Assembly: GCA_949987705.1 (NCBI GenBank)
Contig: OX465281.1
Location: 242,379,143 to 242,443,142, forward strand
Direction: 5' to 3'
Length of the DNA stretch: 64,000 nucleotides
From: Thereva unica
Lineage: Eukaryota > Arthropoda > Insecta > Diptera > Therevidae
Part shown: positions 10,419 to 19,593 of the stretch, piece after piece
Numbering within the stretch: position 1 is the first letter of the stretch
How the letters are laid out: each line of letters opens with the position of its first letter
The notes under the pieces: generated by a model
What the model saw: the letters and a program-made list of their open reading frames with translations, nothing else
Told to the model about the DNA's origin: nothing
The model's database searches: none
Made by a program: the position numbers and the translations under genes

Positions 10419-10534
10419 GTGTTTTATTTTGAAACGCTTCAAGTGTGTAATTGTGACCTCACCCATTTGTTTAAAAATGTAAATCAAATGGGTGATGTCA
10501 CAATAAAACACTTTAAGCGTTTGGAAATAAAACA
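10419..10534. repeat. palindromic MITE in the LITAF-2 5' leader
   Basis: Arms of about 50 bp, beginning GTGTTTTATTT and centred on CACCCATTTG / CAAATGGGTG, pair almost perfectly around a 13-bp loop. It lies between the TATA box (10635-10641) and the ATG (10284), so it should be transcribed and form a strong hairpin in the LITAF-2 5' UTR. The same hairpin is at 16814-16922 upstream of LITAF-3, but LITAF-1 lacks it. Confidence 0.85.
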
Positions 10535-10634
10535 CTTTCTACAGTTGAATTTTGCAGGGCACAAAATCATTTATATTTTCGTCAATTTCACAGAGTTTAT
10601 AGTAATTTAATCACAATTTCTTCAACTTACAACT

Positions 10635-10641
10635 ATTTATA
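10635..10641 (-). promoter_or_regulatory. TATA box of LITAF-2
   Basis: CTTTTATAAATAGTTG on the minus strand, identical to the LITAF-1 and LITAF-3 boxes, about 350 bp upstream of the ATG. The longer leader than LITAF-1 is explained by the 116-bp palindrome. Confidence 0.6.
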
Positions 10642-10929
10642 AAAGACGAATAAATTTTGGCCGTTTAACCTTGAATCTCTAATCTTATCTGGTATAGTAT
10701 ACGACCGACCATGTGCGCGCGCCCACTGGTAGACAGAAATACTGTGAATGTTCCAAAATTCCGACTGGCTGAAATATTTTTTCGAGCTTAGTTTCGATTG
10801 CAATTTTTTAAAAGCTTTTTGGCGCTTTTTGCTTCTGCTTAGTTTGTTTGGAGGCTATTCCTGATGAAAATGAGGACAGTTCATCATTTCGTGTTTGATG
10901 GTAACAATAGACGAACATCGCCATCTCAA

Positions 10930-11070
10930 CTCTGTCCTAACTTTTGTCATAATCCGACTCGTCATTATTTGTCATTTGTGGAAACGTTACTCTTGTCATT
11001 ATGACAACTTGTCATAAATTAATGACATTTTATGACAAGCCACACATGTCATTATTACTCATTATTTGCG
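10930..11070. repeat. cluster of TTGTCAT / ATGACAA words
   Basis: At least eight TTGTCAT or ATGACA words occur in both orientations, among them the near palindrome CTTGTCATTATGACAA followed by CTTGTCATAAATTAATGACA. It could be a protein-binding array or the end of a small element. No target duplication was found. Confidence 0.45.
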
Positions 11071-11159
11071 TCGTATAAACAGCAAAGTTATTAATTATGA
11101 CAAGAGATTACGGCAATTGTCATTTATTGTAATACCTATAACCACTTCATTACAATTTA

Positions 11160-11630
11160 CAGGTTATGAACCAGGGGCTCGAAAGTACCTTTTCTAATGT
11201 GACTAGGCAAAAGGTGATTGACTTGACTCTTGCTAGCACATTCGTCAGTTCCAGAATACTGAACTGGCACGGTTCAACTGAGCCATCAATGCCTGATCAT
11301 AAACAAGAAAGTTTAACTTGAGAGCTTCTGCAATATCCTCGGAAGCATTTAGGCATCCACGGCAGACTGACTGGAAGGCTTATTGTACAGCCCTCAGGTT
11401 AGGAGTCAGCCATGTTGATATTAATACCATTATTGAGGCCGATCTCGAACTATTTTCTACCAATCTGCAGGATACGATCATCGCAGCCTTCGAAAGAAGC
11501 TGCCCTGCGAAACCTCGAAGCACCAATCGAAAGGTTTGGTGGTGGAATAGTGATCTCTGCAGGCAAGGGAGAGAAGTTAGAAAACTATTTAATAGGGTTA
11601 AGGTCTCGGGCAACAAAGAAAAATAAGAAA
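11160..11630 (+). pseudogene. non-LTR LINE fragment, endonuclease end and linker
   Basis: The plus frame reads VIDLTLASTFVSSRILNWHG then PSMPDHK, matching the C-terminal (V)xDLTLAS..NWxVxxxxSxSDH block of R1/jockey-type apurinic endonucleases. It is followed in 11318-11626 by AFERSCPAKP and WWWNSDLCRQGREVRKLFNR, matching the WWN(x)EL..R.xxRRLxxxA linker that precedes RT. The frame ends before RT. It is a 5' or middle piece of a dead LINE. Confidence 0.7.
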
Positions 11631-12160
11631 AACATTCCTCTATCCATTTTTGTAGTTATTCTGAGCTCATTGGGCTTTTACTTACTTACTGTCTAACTTT
11701 CACGTTATTGGATGCTGTCCCAAAGAATTCGGAGCCAAAAACCGCTATCCACTGGACTTATTGGTAATCAACGAAAAATAAAATAAATATATAATAATGA
11801 TAATAGAGCTTAACATTTTGGCGATGCATCATTCCTTCGATGGGTAACTCAGATCTGAGTCAGCTTAAAGATCCACATCTCTAAAATGAGTCAATGAATC
11901 GGCTCCCGCTTCTAAGCTGAGTCGGTTCTTAAAGAGTCATAGGTCTTTCATGAATGACCAGATCTAACACTTTTCCTCAGATCCGACGAAATTTTGTATT
12001 CTTTAAGCTCTCTCAGCTTACTTGCTCTTGTCACCCGGAAGTAGCATAAATATCCATAAATCTCACCACCCTGACAGACAAGTAGACATTCCAATTACAT
12101 ATATTAATATAAATTTATTAGCCAAACATGTACAAAGATTATAATCTTATTATCTAATAT
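11630..12160. other. unassigned AT-rich stretch
   Basis: A roughly 50-bp tract at about 11773-11815 (CGAAAAATAAAATA then ATGATAATAGAGCTTAAC) recurs at about 17690-17735 and may be the 3' tail of a LINE family. Nothing else is recognised. Confidence 0.35.
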
Positions 12161-12460
12161 ATTAGTTAAACAATTCAAAAATAAAACTAACTAAATGGTA
12201 CAATAAATAAATTACAAAGTTGTTGACTCTAAACAGTCCTATTACGTATAGATATGAATTCGAAAAGACGTTTCTTGAGAATGTCCATTGAAACGATACG
12301 TTGTAAATCAATGGAGAGAGAGTTCCAAAGCTGATCTGCGAATATAAAGAAAGAACGCTGTTCAATTAACGTGCAGAAACGCGGAGTAATCAAATTAGTA
12401 TTTCTGAGTAACTCTTTGAGGTATTTAGGTTTGTGCTGGTGCGGGAGGGATATCATGAAA
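12160..12460 (-). pseudogene. LINE RT C-terminal remnant
   Basis: The minus frame reads RNTNLITPRFCTLIEQRSFF then ADQLWNSLSIDLQ and KKRLFEFI. This fits the non-LTR RT C-terminal pattern (basic segment, LWNxLP, FK(K/R)xL). It is isolated, and the upstream RT is not recognisable. The assignment is by motif only. Confidence 0.55.
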
Positions 12461-12627
12461 CAGACACAGAAGCCTATGTTAGTCAGTAAGAGAACATTCC
12501 AAAACGGAGTTCAAGTATGGTTAAATGTGTCCAAGACGGTGTATCTTATAAGTAAGTCGTACAAAATCGTTAAACGCTACTTCAAGCTTAATCGGGGCAA
12601 AAAGGGCCGAGAGAGTTATATAGCCCG

Positions 12628-12907
12628 TTTATGACTAAGTTGAAAAGTTAAGTTGAGGTTGAGTTGAAATTTCGGCCACCGTATATGATGTCGAGTTGAG
12701 TTCACTTTGGGTTGAATTAGAGTTGAACTGATATCACAACATAACCTCAAACTTTGGTGTTAAATTCTCATTTCAACCAATTCAGAATGAAATAATTTTT
12801 TGTTCACTTCAACCCGTGTATATGAAGCCAAATATCAACACGATTCTGGTAGGAGAGCTGAGTTATGTTGAGTGGGCCTAGTTTCAACTCGACATCCATT
12901 TATGACT
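12628..12907. mobile_element. GTTGA-rich MITE, copy 2
   Basis: It aligns with 1486-1850 and opens TTTATGACTAAGTTGAAAAG. The closing end, inverted, starts CAGTCATAAATGG. It carries no ORF of its own. Unlike copy 1 it lacks the internal T-rich insertion. Confidence 0.5.
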
Positions 12908-12990
12908 GTGTTCAACCCGGGTTGATACTGAGTTGAACCCGAGTTGAAACTGGGATGAAACTGGGTTGAAACTGGCTTGAAGGGAGTCAT
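12908..12990. repeat. short GTTGAAACTGG-type tandem repeat
   Basis: Four to five degenerate 11-12 bp units of the form GTTGAAACTGG/GAGTTGAACCCG lie directly after the MITE and probably derive from its end. Confidence 0.5.
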
Positions 12991-13029
12991 AACCGGGGTA
13001 AAAGATGGAAAGACCATGCATTAAGGCAG

Positions 13030-13640
13030 AAGTAAGGCTTTAACCAATTTCATACGTAAAGCTATTTTCAGCAAGCCGCAATGGTACCGGACTTTTGAAT
13101 GCAGTCCGTGAGTGAGTGGGTTTACCAATAGTGAAATTAATGTGATCGCAGAAGGTTATGCTGCTATTCAGTATGACTTCTAGATTTCTTATTTTGTTAA
13201 GGTTAACAAGAAGAACCGCGTTTAACGCGATAGCAAAGAATTTAGGAGGAGTAGCAGAAGAGTGAGAGATTGAGACTTTGGAAGATTTGGTTGCAGGAAA
13301 TTTAATGTCAACCAGTGGGATACAGGTGGAAAGGTCAAAAATTGCCGTCAAGGCAGGATATCGTTTATTTCAGCGGAACAGTGATAGTAGCGATGAAGTT
13401 TAGCCACAGCTGCTGGTGGAGGAAGTGCTTAGCTTGGAATCACCCTTTATGGTACTAGGTCATTATATAGTTCCGGTCATGTTACAATGTGTAGTAGTTG
13501 AAGAATAGAAGAAAATAAAATAGGCTAGGATTTTGGAGGGTGCTCGAGTGATCTTGATGAACCTTACGTTTGAATTCTGGATCGCAATGCTATATGATCG
13601 TCGTGTGCGTGTGCGGAGAATTGTGGCCATGCTGAATTAA
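13030..13640 (-). pseudogene. jockey-like LINE, RT thumb and 3' end
   Basis: The frame 13351-13040 contains KIRNLEVILNSSITFCDHIN, equivalent to the (K)xRNLGVxLDSxLSFxDHI block after the RT palm, and continues AFKSPVPLRLAENSF. The stretch 13370-13640 is nearly the same as the LINE 3' end at 8600-8960. The order of the two parts on the minus strand is the reverse of a normal LINE, implying rearrangement. The 13370-13640 part sits next to the 3' flank of LITAF-3, as 8600-8960 sits next to that of LITAF-2. Confidence 0.6.
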
Positions 13641-14298
13641 AGAGTCACCATAGCTACTTTCTGTTATTCTTCTAATTTGTATAAACCATATAATAAAATA
13701 CCTTAAACATAATTTTTCCTATTACAAAAGCGCCTTAAATCAAAATATGGCAATATTTATCCCGAATATTACTAGTATCTGTTTCTAAAATCTGTGCATT
13801 CGCCCAAATAATGGTTGCACAAAGGACAGTAGTGATGTGGACTCTTGCAGCTCTTGGTGACGTATGGTACCCACACCAAGGGTATACATCTGTTGAAAAA
13901 AAAAATCATTTACTAGCATTTTTTTTTATACCTAATTTTAATCAAGATCAAACCTTACCCCACTAAGCAACAACATAAAGCCCCTAAATGTGTCCGAGCT
14001 GAACTTTGATATTCAACTTTGGTTCGCATTTGGATTTTGCAAGCAGGGCACTTCATTGCAGTTGGTCCTGGGTAAAGCCTATTTGGCGAGGGGCCTGAGT
14101 CTGAAAACATATTAAAATTAGTTTTATTTTTTTGATTTAATATGTATAAAATAAAATCACTTACGTATCATGTTGAAAGTGTCAAATGGATAATTGTAGT
14201 TAAACACTTAATGCTGTTCCGGTTGAGTTTTTCCTGTTGAAAGAAAGAAGATGAATTTTTCTATCAGGCTGTTTTTGGAATTTTTCGATTTGTTTATA

Positions 14299-14706
14299 TG
14301 GGGGAGACTAGAGGATCAAGAAAGGCCCTTTATACTGTCGACAATCTATTTTCTTCGTATAGAGTGCAATGTCGTACAGCAGCTCTAGTCGGAAGGGAAG
14401 GAACTGCCACAACCTAGCCGCGATAGTTTTATTTCACCTACCCTCAACCATTACTATCGCGACTCTGACATCGGAGAATCGAGTGTTATGCCTCCTGAAA
14501 CGAGTCGAATCTCATCAAACAACTGATGACATTCGCTTTGGTAGTGGGGAAGGTCTAAGGAAGGCTATGATAGGAGTTATCAGGAATGTAAAGATGGAAG
14601 AAGAAAAAAGGAAAGTTAGGTAGGTCGGAAAGTCGAAAAGGCGAAGGACCGTGGGGCTGCCAGGATTTTAACCCGGGACCTCTGGAATGGGTAGGCTACC
14701 GAGGCC
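14299..14706 (-). mobile_element. tRNA-derived SINE, copy D
   Basis: It has the same body as copies A-C and a degenerate tRNA-like head at about 14640-14706 (CCCGGGACCTCTGG on plus). The A tail is lost. It lies within split exon 1 of LITAF-3. Confidence 0.75.
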
Positions 14707-14744
14707 GGTAGGGCTTAGTGGACAGAGCAGGATCTAGTTTACGG

Positions 14745-15560
14745 GAGTAAAATTAACGCTTGGCCGATTTGACTTTGCTATTGACTAAGTTACGAAGAGT
14801 ACATCAAGCCAATGAGTTTGATGGCACGGTTTTGCACCTTGTCCAGCCACGCCACGGTGGTTTTTGTGGAGCCCGGCCAGATATACGAGTTGTATTCAAT
14901 GCGGGGCCGAGTGTAGAACTTGTAGATTGTTGCCAGGGCAGTTGGCTGAAGGACAAACTTGCATCTCTTGAGGAAGCACATGTATTGGTAAGCTTGTTTG
15001 GCGATTTGGATTATTCCATTGCAGCTCTGGAGATAAGGTTACGCCTAAGATGCTAAGAGAGGCTAAGTATGCAAAGGTATTAAATTCTTTTTGCCCAGAC
15101 AGTATTTTGTTTTGGTTGCGTTGAATTCGACACGATTCTTGAGGCCCCAAGCAAGAATGAGTTCAATGTTTTCGTTAATAGAGTTGGACATGACTTCACT
15201 TCACGGTCTACGAGACAATGCCTCGTACGTACTTGTCTTTTCGTATCGAAGCAGTGGGAGTAATGTAGAGTACCGTCATCGGCGAAAGAAGTAGATTGGA
15301 AGGAATTGAGAGCAGATCATTAATGAATATAAGAAAGAGAGCAGGTGAGAGAATCGAGCCTTGGGGAACGCCGGTCGAGATGGAATGAGGGTTGGGTTCG
15401 ACGCCATCCAACACTACCATGATTGAACGGCTGGAAAGAAAGCTCTCAATCCAGTTCCTTAGAACTGAGTCGATACCAATAGGTTAGGGTTTAGACAACA
15501 GAGCGGGAGGCCATACTCTGTCGAAAGTCTTGGAAATATCTAGACTCTAGATTCTAGAGC
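14745..15560 (-). pseudogene. non-LTR retrotransposon RT, frameshifted
   Basis: Reading the minus strand from 15560, one finds ISTGVPQGSILSPALFLIFI then NDLLSIPSNLLL (15420-15330), a remnant around the catalytic palm (DGTLHY region, 15270), KNRVEFNATK-type thumb sequence, and RPRIEYNSYIWPGSTKT with LDKVQNRAIKLIG (14920-14800). These are jockey-clade RT blocks in the right order, broken by at least two frameshifts. A second degraded copy of the same family is at 19060-19540. Confidence 0.8.
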
Positions 15561-15937
15561 AACCAGACCAGATTTACCGCAGTGACGAATGTGTTGGCTG
15601 AATTCGTCAGTCAGACACACAAGAAGGTCGCTCTGTAGACCTTGTCGGTCTAAAGCCGTACGACGACGTGCCGTGTAAAATTTGGTAAGATTCTAGATAT
15701 TTCATCAGCCCTCTATATATTATTGTCTCCGACTTAAGATCTACTATAGAAGAGAACAGACTTAATTCTATAATGTACATAGAGTCAAAAATAATGCAGT
15801 CTACGGACTATGATGACGTCATCCGTTCTTTTGCACAGAAGAAAGTTCGGCGTATGATTCTATAAAGTATGATTCTATAAAATAATGATTTTTATTTATA
15901 AATAATTAGAGTTTGTTAAAATTATATTATGAAGCCC

Positions 15938-16040
15938 ATTCTGAACTCCGCTGGAATCGATTCCACTGGAATTTCCTTACAATCGTATTGTACCAATGTA
16001 AAAAAATTCCGGAGGAATTAATTCCAGTGGAGTTCAGAAT
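15938..16040. repeat. short palindromic MITE
   Basis: Outer arms ATTCTGAACTCC / GGAGTTCAGAAT extend inwards over GGAATxxATTCC words to give a roughly 103-bp hairpin. The flanks GAAGCCC / GGCCTG suggest the ends. It is similar in style to the CCAGT-rich Harbinger-like element at 62991-63407. Confidence 0.65.
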
Positions 16041-16169
16041 AGGCCTGAATATTTTCTGTACCTGTACTAGTGCATTTTATTTGCTAAATTTCCAAAATGC
16101 CTTGCCTAGATGAGGGGCCCCAAATGTCAGGTGCCTAAGGGCCCTGGATCTCTAAGACCGGGCCTGGAG

Positions 16170-16360
16170 TTATTAAGGTCGACAATGAACTGGTTAGTTA
16201 TTTCAGTCTGCCAAAACTTGTTATCAATGATAGAGGCATTGCCATGACATCCAGACCATTTGAAAAATGTTGTGATAACTATGAAATTAGACATATTAAT
16301 GTGGCTGTTCGAACATCATCGGCCAACGGTCAGGTAGAAATAGTTTATCAATTCCTTATG
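16170..16360 (+). pseudogene. Ty3/gypsy integrase core fragment
   Basis: The plus frame reads FSLPKLVINDRGIAMTSRPF, then EIRHINVAVRTSSANGQVEI. This matches the second half of the retroviral-type integrase core of gypsy elements: (P)xxxISDRGxAFTSxxF with the central Asp, then ANGQVER with the catalytic Glu one turn further. Here VEI replaces VER. No LTR, RT or protease is present nearby. It is a short orphan fragment. Confidence 0.8.
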
Positions 16361-16395
16361 ACCTACCAGCAATTTTATGAGCTGTGTGACATATA

Positions 16396-16647
16396 CAGTG
16401 AGCATCAATATAAAGTTAACACAAATTCCCCTTTATTTTATTTTGAGCCTTTTAGGGAGCCTCCAGGACCCCCTTAGAGGCAAATGCGAATTTTTAAATT
16501 ATTTTTTAATTGTAGTAGAGACTGTTACGAAGATTTTAAGGGGTCGTGTAGCCTCCTCCGATTTTTTTTGAGGAGGTAACAACGTGGATTTTTTAGTGTA
16601 TTTTTGTTGTTGAGCCTTTTGTGTTAACTTTATATTGATGCTCACTG
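16396..16647. mobile_element. Tc1/mariner-type MITE in LITAF-3 exon 1
   Basis: Inverted termini of about 30 bp begin CAGTGAGCATCAATATAAAG at both ends and are flanked by TA (16394-16395 and 16648-16649). TA duplication and a CAGTG start are typical of Tc1/mariner relatives. There is no ORF. The right flank continues LITAF-3 coding sequence at the PPSY codons, so the insertion went straight into the coding exon. Confidence 0.9.
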
Positions 16648-16813
16648 TATACTTGTATGACGGCTCGGTGGCTCTCCAGACAATTGGCCATTCGTACCCA
16701 TGTTTCAAGGTAAATTGAAATTACCCTTTAGGGATTGGTTTCGATTTCACACACACAACATCAATATTAACAAAATTTGTGTTTTTCAACACTGCAAATT
16801 TCAGTTTTTGGAC

Positions 16814-16922
16814 GTGTTTTATTTTAAAACTCTTCAAGTGTTTTATTGTGACCTCACCCATTTGTTTACCAGTGTAAATCAAATGGGTGACGTCACAATA
16901 AAAGCGTTTGAAATTAAAACAC
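16814..16922. repeat. palindromic MITE in the LITAF-3 5' leader
   Basis: The same hairpin as 10419-10534, with GTGTTTTATTTT outer ends and CACCCATTTG / CAAATGGGTG at the core. Its position relative to ATG and TATA is the same as in LITAF-2, so it was inserted before those two genes duplicated. Confidence 0.85.
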
Positions 16923-17049
16923 TTTCAACAGCTAAGACTTGCATGGGGCAATTTATTGCACAAAATCATCTACATATATTTCCATCAATTTCACAGTGTT
17001 TATATCAATTTCATCTAATAATAATCATCATCAACTTGAACTCACAACT

Positions 17050-17056
17050 ATTTATA
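17050..17056 (-). promoter_or_regulatory. TATA box of LITAF-3
   Basis: CTTTTATAAATAGTTG on the minus strand, identical with LITAF-1 and LITAF-2. The upstream block to about 17340 also matches theirs. The promoter is intact although the gene body is split. Confidence 0.55.
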
Positions 17057-17349
17057 AAAGACGAATAAATTTTTGTGGTAAACCTTGAGAGGACGTTAAC
17101 TTAATCTATAGAGCCGACCACGTGTAGCTGCCCACCGATAGACCGAAATACTAAAATGCTCCAAGACTGAAATTTCGGAGTGGCGGCTGCTATCTTTTTC
17201 GAGCTTAGTTTCGATTACAATTTTTTTAAAAGCTTTTTGGCGCTTTTCGTAAAAAATTTCGGTTGATCAAAACGAGCACGTTTCTGCTTAGTTTGGCTGA
17301 GAGGCTATTCCTGATGTAAATAAGACAGGTTTATCATTTCGTTTGCTAC

Positions 17350-19060
17350 CTCCATACACAATTAGGTTCTATAGCCAAAGGTATGGCAGGGAAGTGTGTG
17401 TTTTTATGTCACTTTTACGCCAGAAAATTTGTTATACTTACCGTCGCCATCGCATTAACATAAACACATACCATTGTATTCGGGGCCCCGCGAAAACTAT
17501 GAGGAATTGTCCTCCTCATTCGTGTTTACAATAGTGCAACTCCATAGGTGTGGCAATCGTTACACAAAAGAAAAAAATCAGAAAAATGAGTAATGTATAT
17601 CATGAATTACCTGCATCATACACAAAATCAGTTTGAGGTAAGGATAAAGTGATGGACTGTGTAATTTATTTCCTAAATCATATATTCAACGAAAAATAAA
17701 ATATATAAATATTAATGATAATAGAGCTTAACCCAGCAGGAAATTTGGGAGACCTCCCTAGAGGATGAATAAAGGAGCCATCTCAAATAAGTTTTTCAGT
17801 CATTGATTAGAGAGTTTAAACCGTGGACTGGGTTTATGTTTCATTAGGTTATGAGTTCCTTTTTTGCTTTTTTACTATTTCGTACTCGCGAGTACTCGGA
17901 CTTCTATAAGTAATCTCTATGTCTTATGGAAGCAGTAAAAGTGGTGAACACAGTTTTCGCCAATTTGAGCAATCAATGAAAGCAGCCGATTCGTCGGAGA
18001 AAGGAATGAATACGAACCAGTGCACTCAAATTAATTTGTTAAAAATAATGCTAAATTAAAAATATTTTAAATATGTAAATACATTTTTTCGTATGCAATA
18101 TTTTCCCAGAAATAGTTGGAACTCAAGATGAGATTTCTAATTTCAGCCTAGAGCTAGTTTTTCGGGAGTACTTCAACTCAACTCTATTGGGAGTTCTATA
18201 GGAGTACTATCTTTAGGATTTTTTGGAGGTCAGAAGGAGCCTTCTCTTCAATGACATGCTAATGTTAAAATCATAGCAAAGGGAGACATTTTGGATGTAT
18301 GAGGCCACCGGTTGGTTGAGGCCTCTTTTTCCTGTTGGAAAGTTTTTTTGGGGAAGTATGGTTCCTGCGTTTGCACTCGTGAATGTTCTATGGTCGAGGT
18401 ATTCGTATATTACTGCCCAAAGTTTTCGCAAAAACAGGTGTGTGAGTGGAGGAGGCTGAAATTTCGATGGAACAGTCGCTGTAACGTAACATGTTCGGCC
18501 GTTGCTTCCGAGAAAAAATAATTAGTTGATATACTCACGTGTAAACCAAATATAGACTTTCTTATACTTTTAGAAGTATACTGTATATGCGACCGTAACT
18601 ATCACGCATAGCGAGCAAATGCGGCTGGTACTGTTATGATACGCTCCTGCTGTGGGTATAAAAAATTAAAAATGCGTGTCAGGCACAAAAATCTAAAAAC
18701 GCCACGCCACTATTACAGATATGATTTGTAATCGTCCATTCCAAACTCGAGTGTCGTTTTAACTAATCGGTCCTCCAACTAAGTACTAACCACGCTTGAC
18801 CTATTTAATCCAATAGCACTCTTTATGGATCAGCAAAATATGTACTCTTAAATCTCCAATTTTGCTCCCTCTAGTCTAGAAAAAATGCTGGCATACCGTC
18901 CTTCATTTGGACTATTCGGTGCGTTTTTTATTAATACGTGCTTGTAGAAATTTTCCTTTGGCGTACCGTAAGCTTGTTTTGGTGTTTCAGACTAAAAACG
19001 AGTGAGTCTTATTTTTACTCAGGGTAGAATCACTGAAAGAGGGAAGGTTATGTTGGTTTT
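17350..19060. other. intergenic, no feature recognised
   Basis: I find no convincing exon or paired repeat. About 17690-17735 repeats a 50-bp tract also seen at about 11773-11815. Confidence 0.35.
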
Positions 19061-19540
19061 ATGAGAAGTGAGACAGTACCTAGTTTTTTATGGGTTGAAT
19101 TCAATACGATTCTTGCGGCCAACCAAGATTTAATTCGAAGTCCTTGTCTATTAAACTGGACATGAGTTAATGATCATGAAGAAAGCTCGGTCACGTCCTT
19201 GTTCGAGAAATCAGTAGTGCACAGTACCATCACTAAAAATTGTGATCTAGGTTGGAAAGGATTAGGAGCTTCTATAAAAACTAGGAAAATAATGAATGAT
19301 TGAATTGAGCCCTGTGGAGCACTGGCGGAGATGGTGTGGACTTAGATTCAACACCATCCAATGAAAAGTAGATTCAACAGCCCGAAAGGAAGCTTTGAAT
19401 TCAGTTCTTTTAAGCTGAGAGAATACCAATAGGTTGGAATTTAGTCAACAGGGCAGGGTGCTACACTCTATCAAAAATCTTGGAGATAGAGCAACTAGGC
19501 CGAATGCATCAAAGCGATGTATATTTTGGTAGAAGAACTC
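19060..19540 (-). pseudogene. second copy of the 14.7-kb LINE family, degraded
   Basis: The nucleotide sequence follows 15100-15550: the GAATTCxATACGATTCTTG block, the ACCATC(A/G)xC..AGAA block, GAGCCxTGxGGAxCxCxGG (antisense of the RT PQGS motif), CACCATCCAA, and CAACAGxGCxGG. All frames are broken. It abuts a jockey-like element on the opposite strand. Confidence 0.7.
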
Positions 19541-19593
19541 AGCAATGTCATCAAGTAATTCGTCAGAGGTTCTCTTTGATTTATAGTTGTACA

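Larger units (their letters stand above)
13772..16701 (-). pseudogene. LITAF-3: LITAF-domain gene split by transposons
   Basis: Exon 3 (13889-13772) and exon 2 (14100-13959) are open and spliceable, and encode CPAC, RTHLGALCCCLVG, a membrane segment CIPLVWVPYV, and HYCPLC, ending DFRNRY after an early stop relative to LITAF-2. The 3' part of exon 1 survives at 14207-14165, with an in-frame TAA just upstream (14208-14210). The 5' part of exon 1, with ATG at 16701-16699 and codons matching GQLSGEPP, lies 2.4 kb away and has lost one base before the PPSY motif. Between them are a SINE, LINE RT, a palindrome, a gypsy integrase piece and a Tc1-like MITE. A short product could still start at the ATG at 14171-14169, retaining the whole domain, so transcription should be tested before calling it dead. 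Confidence 0.85.
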
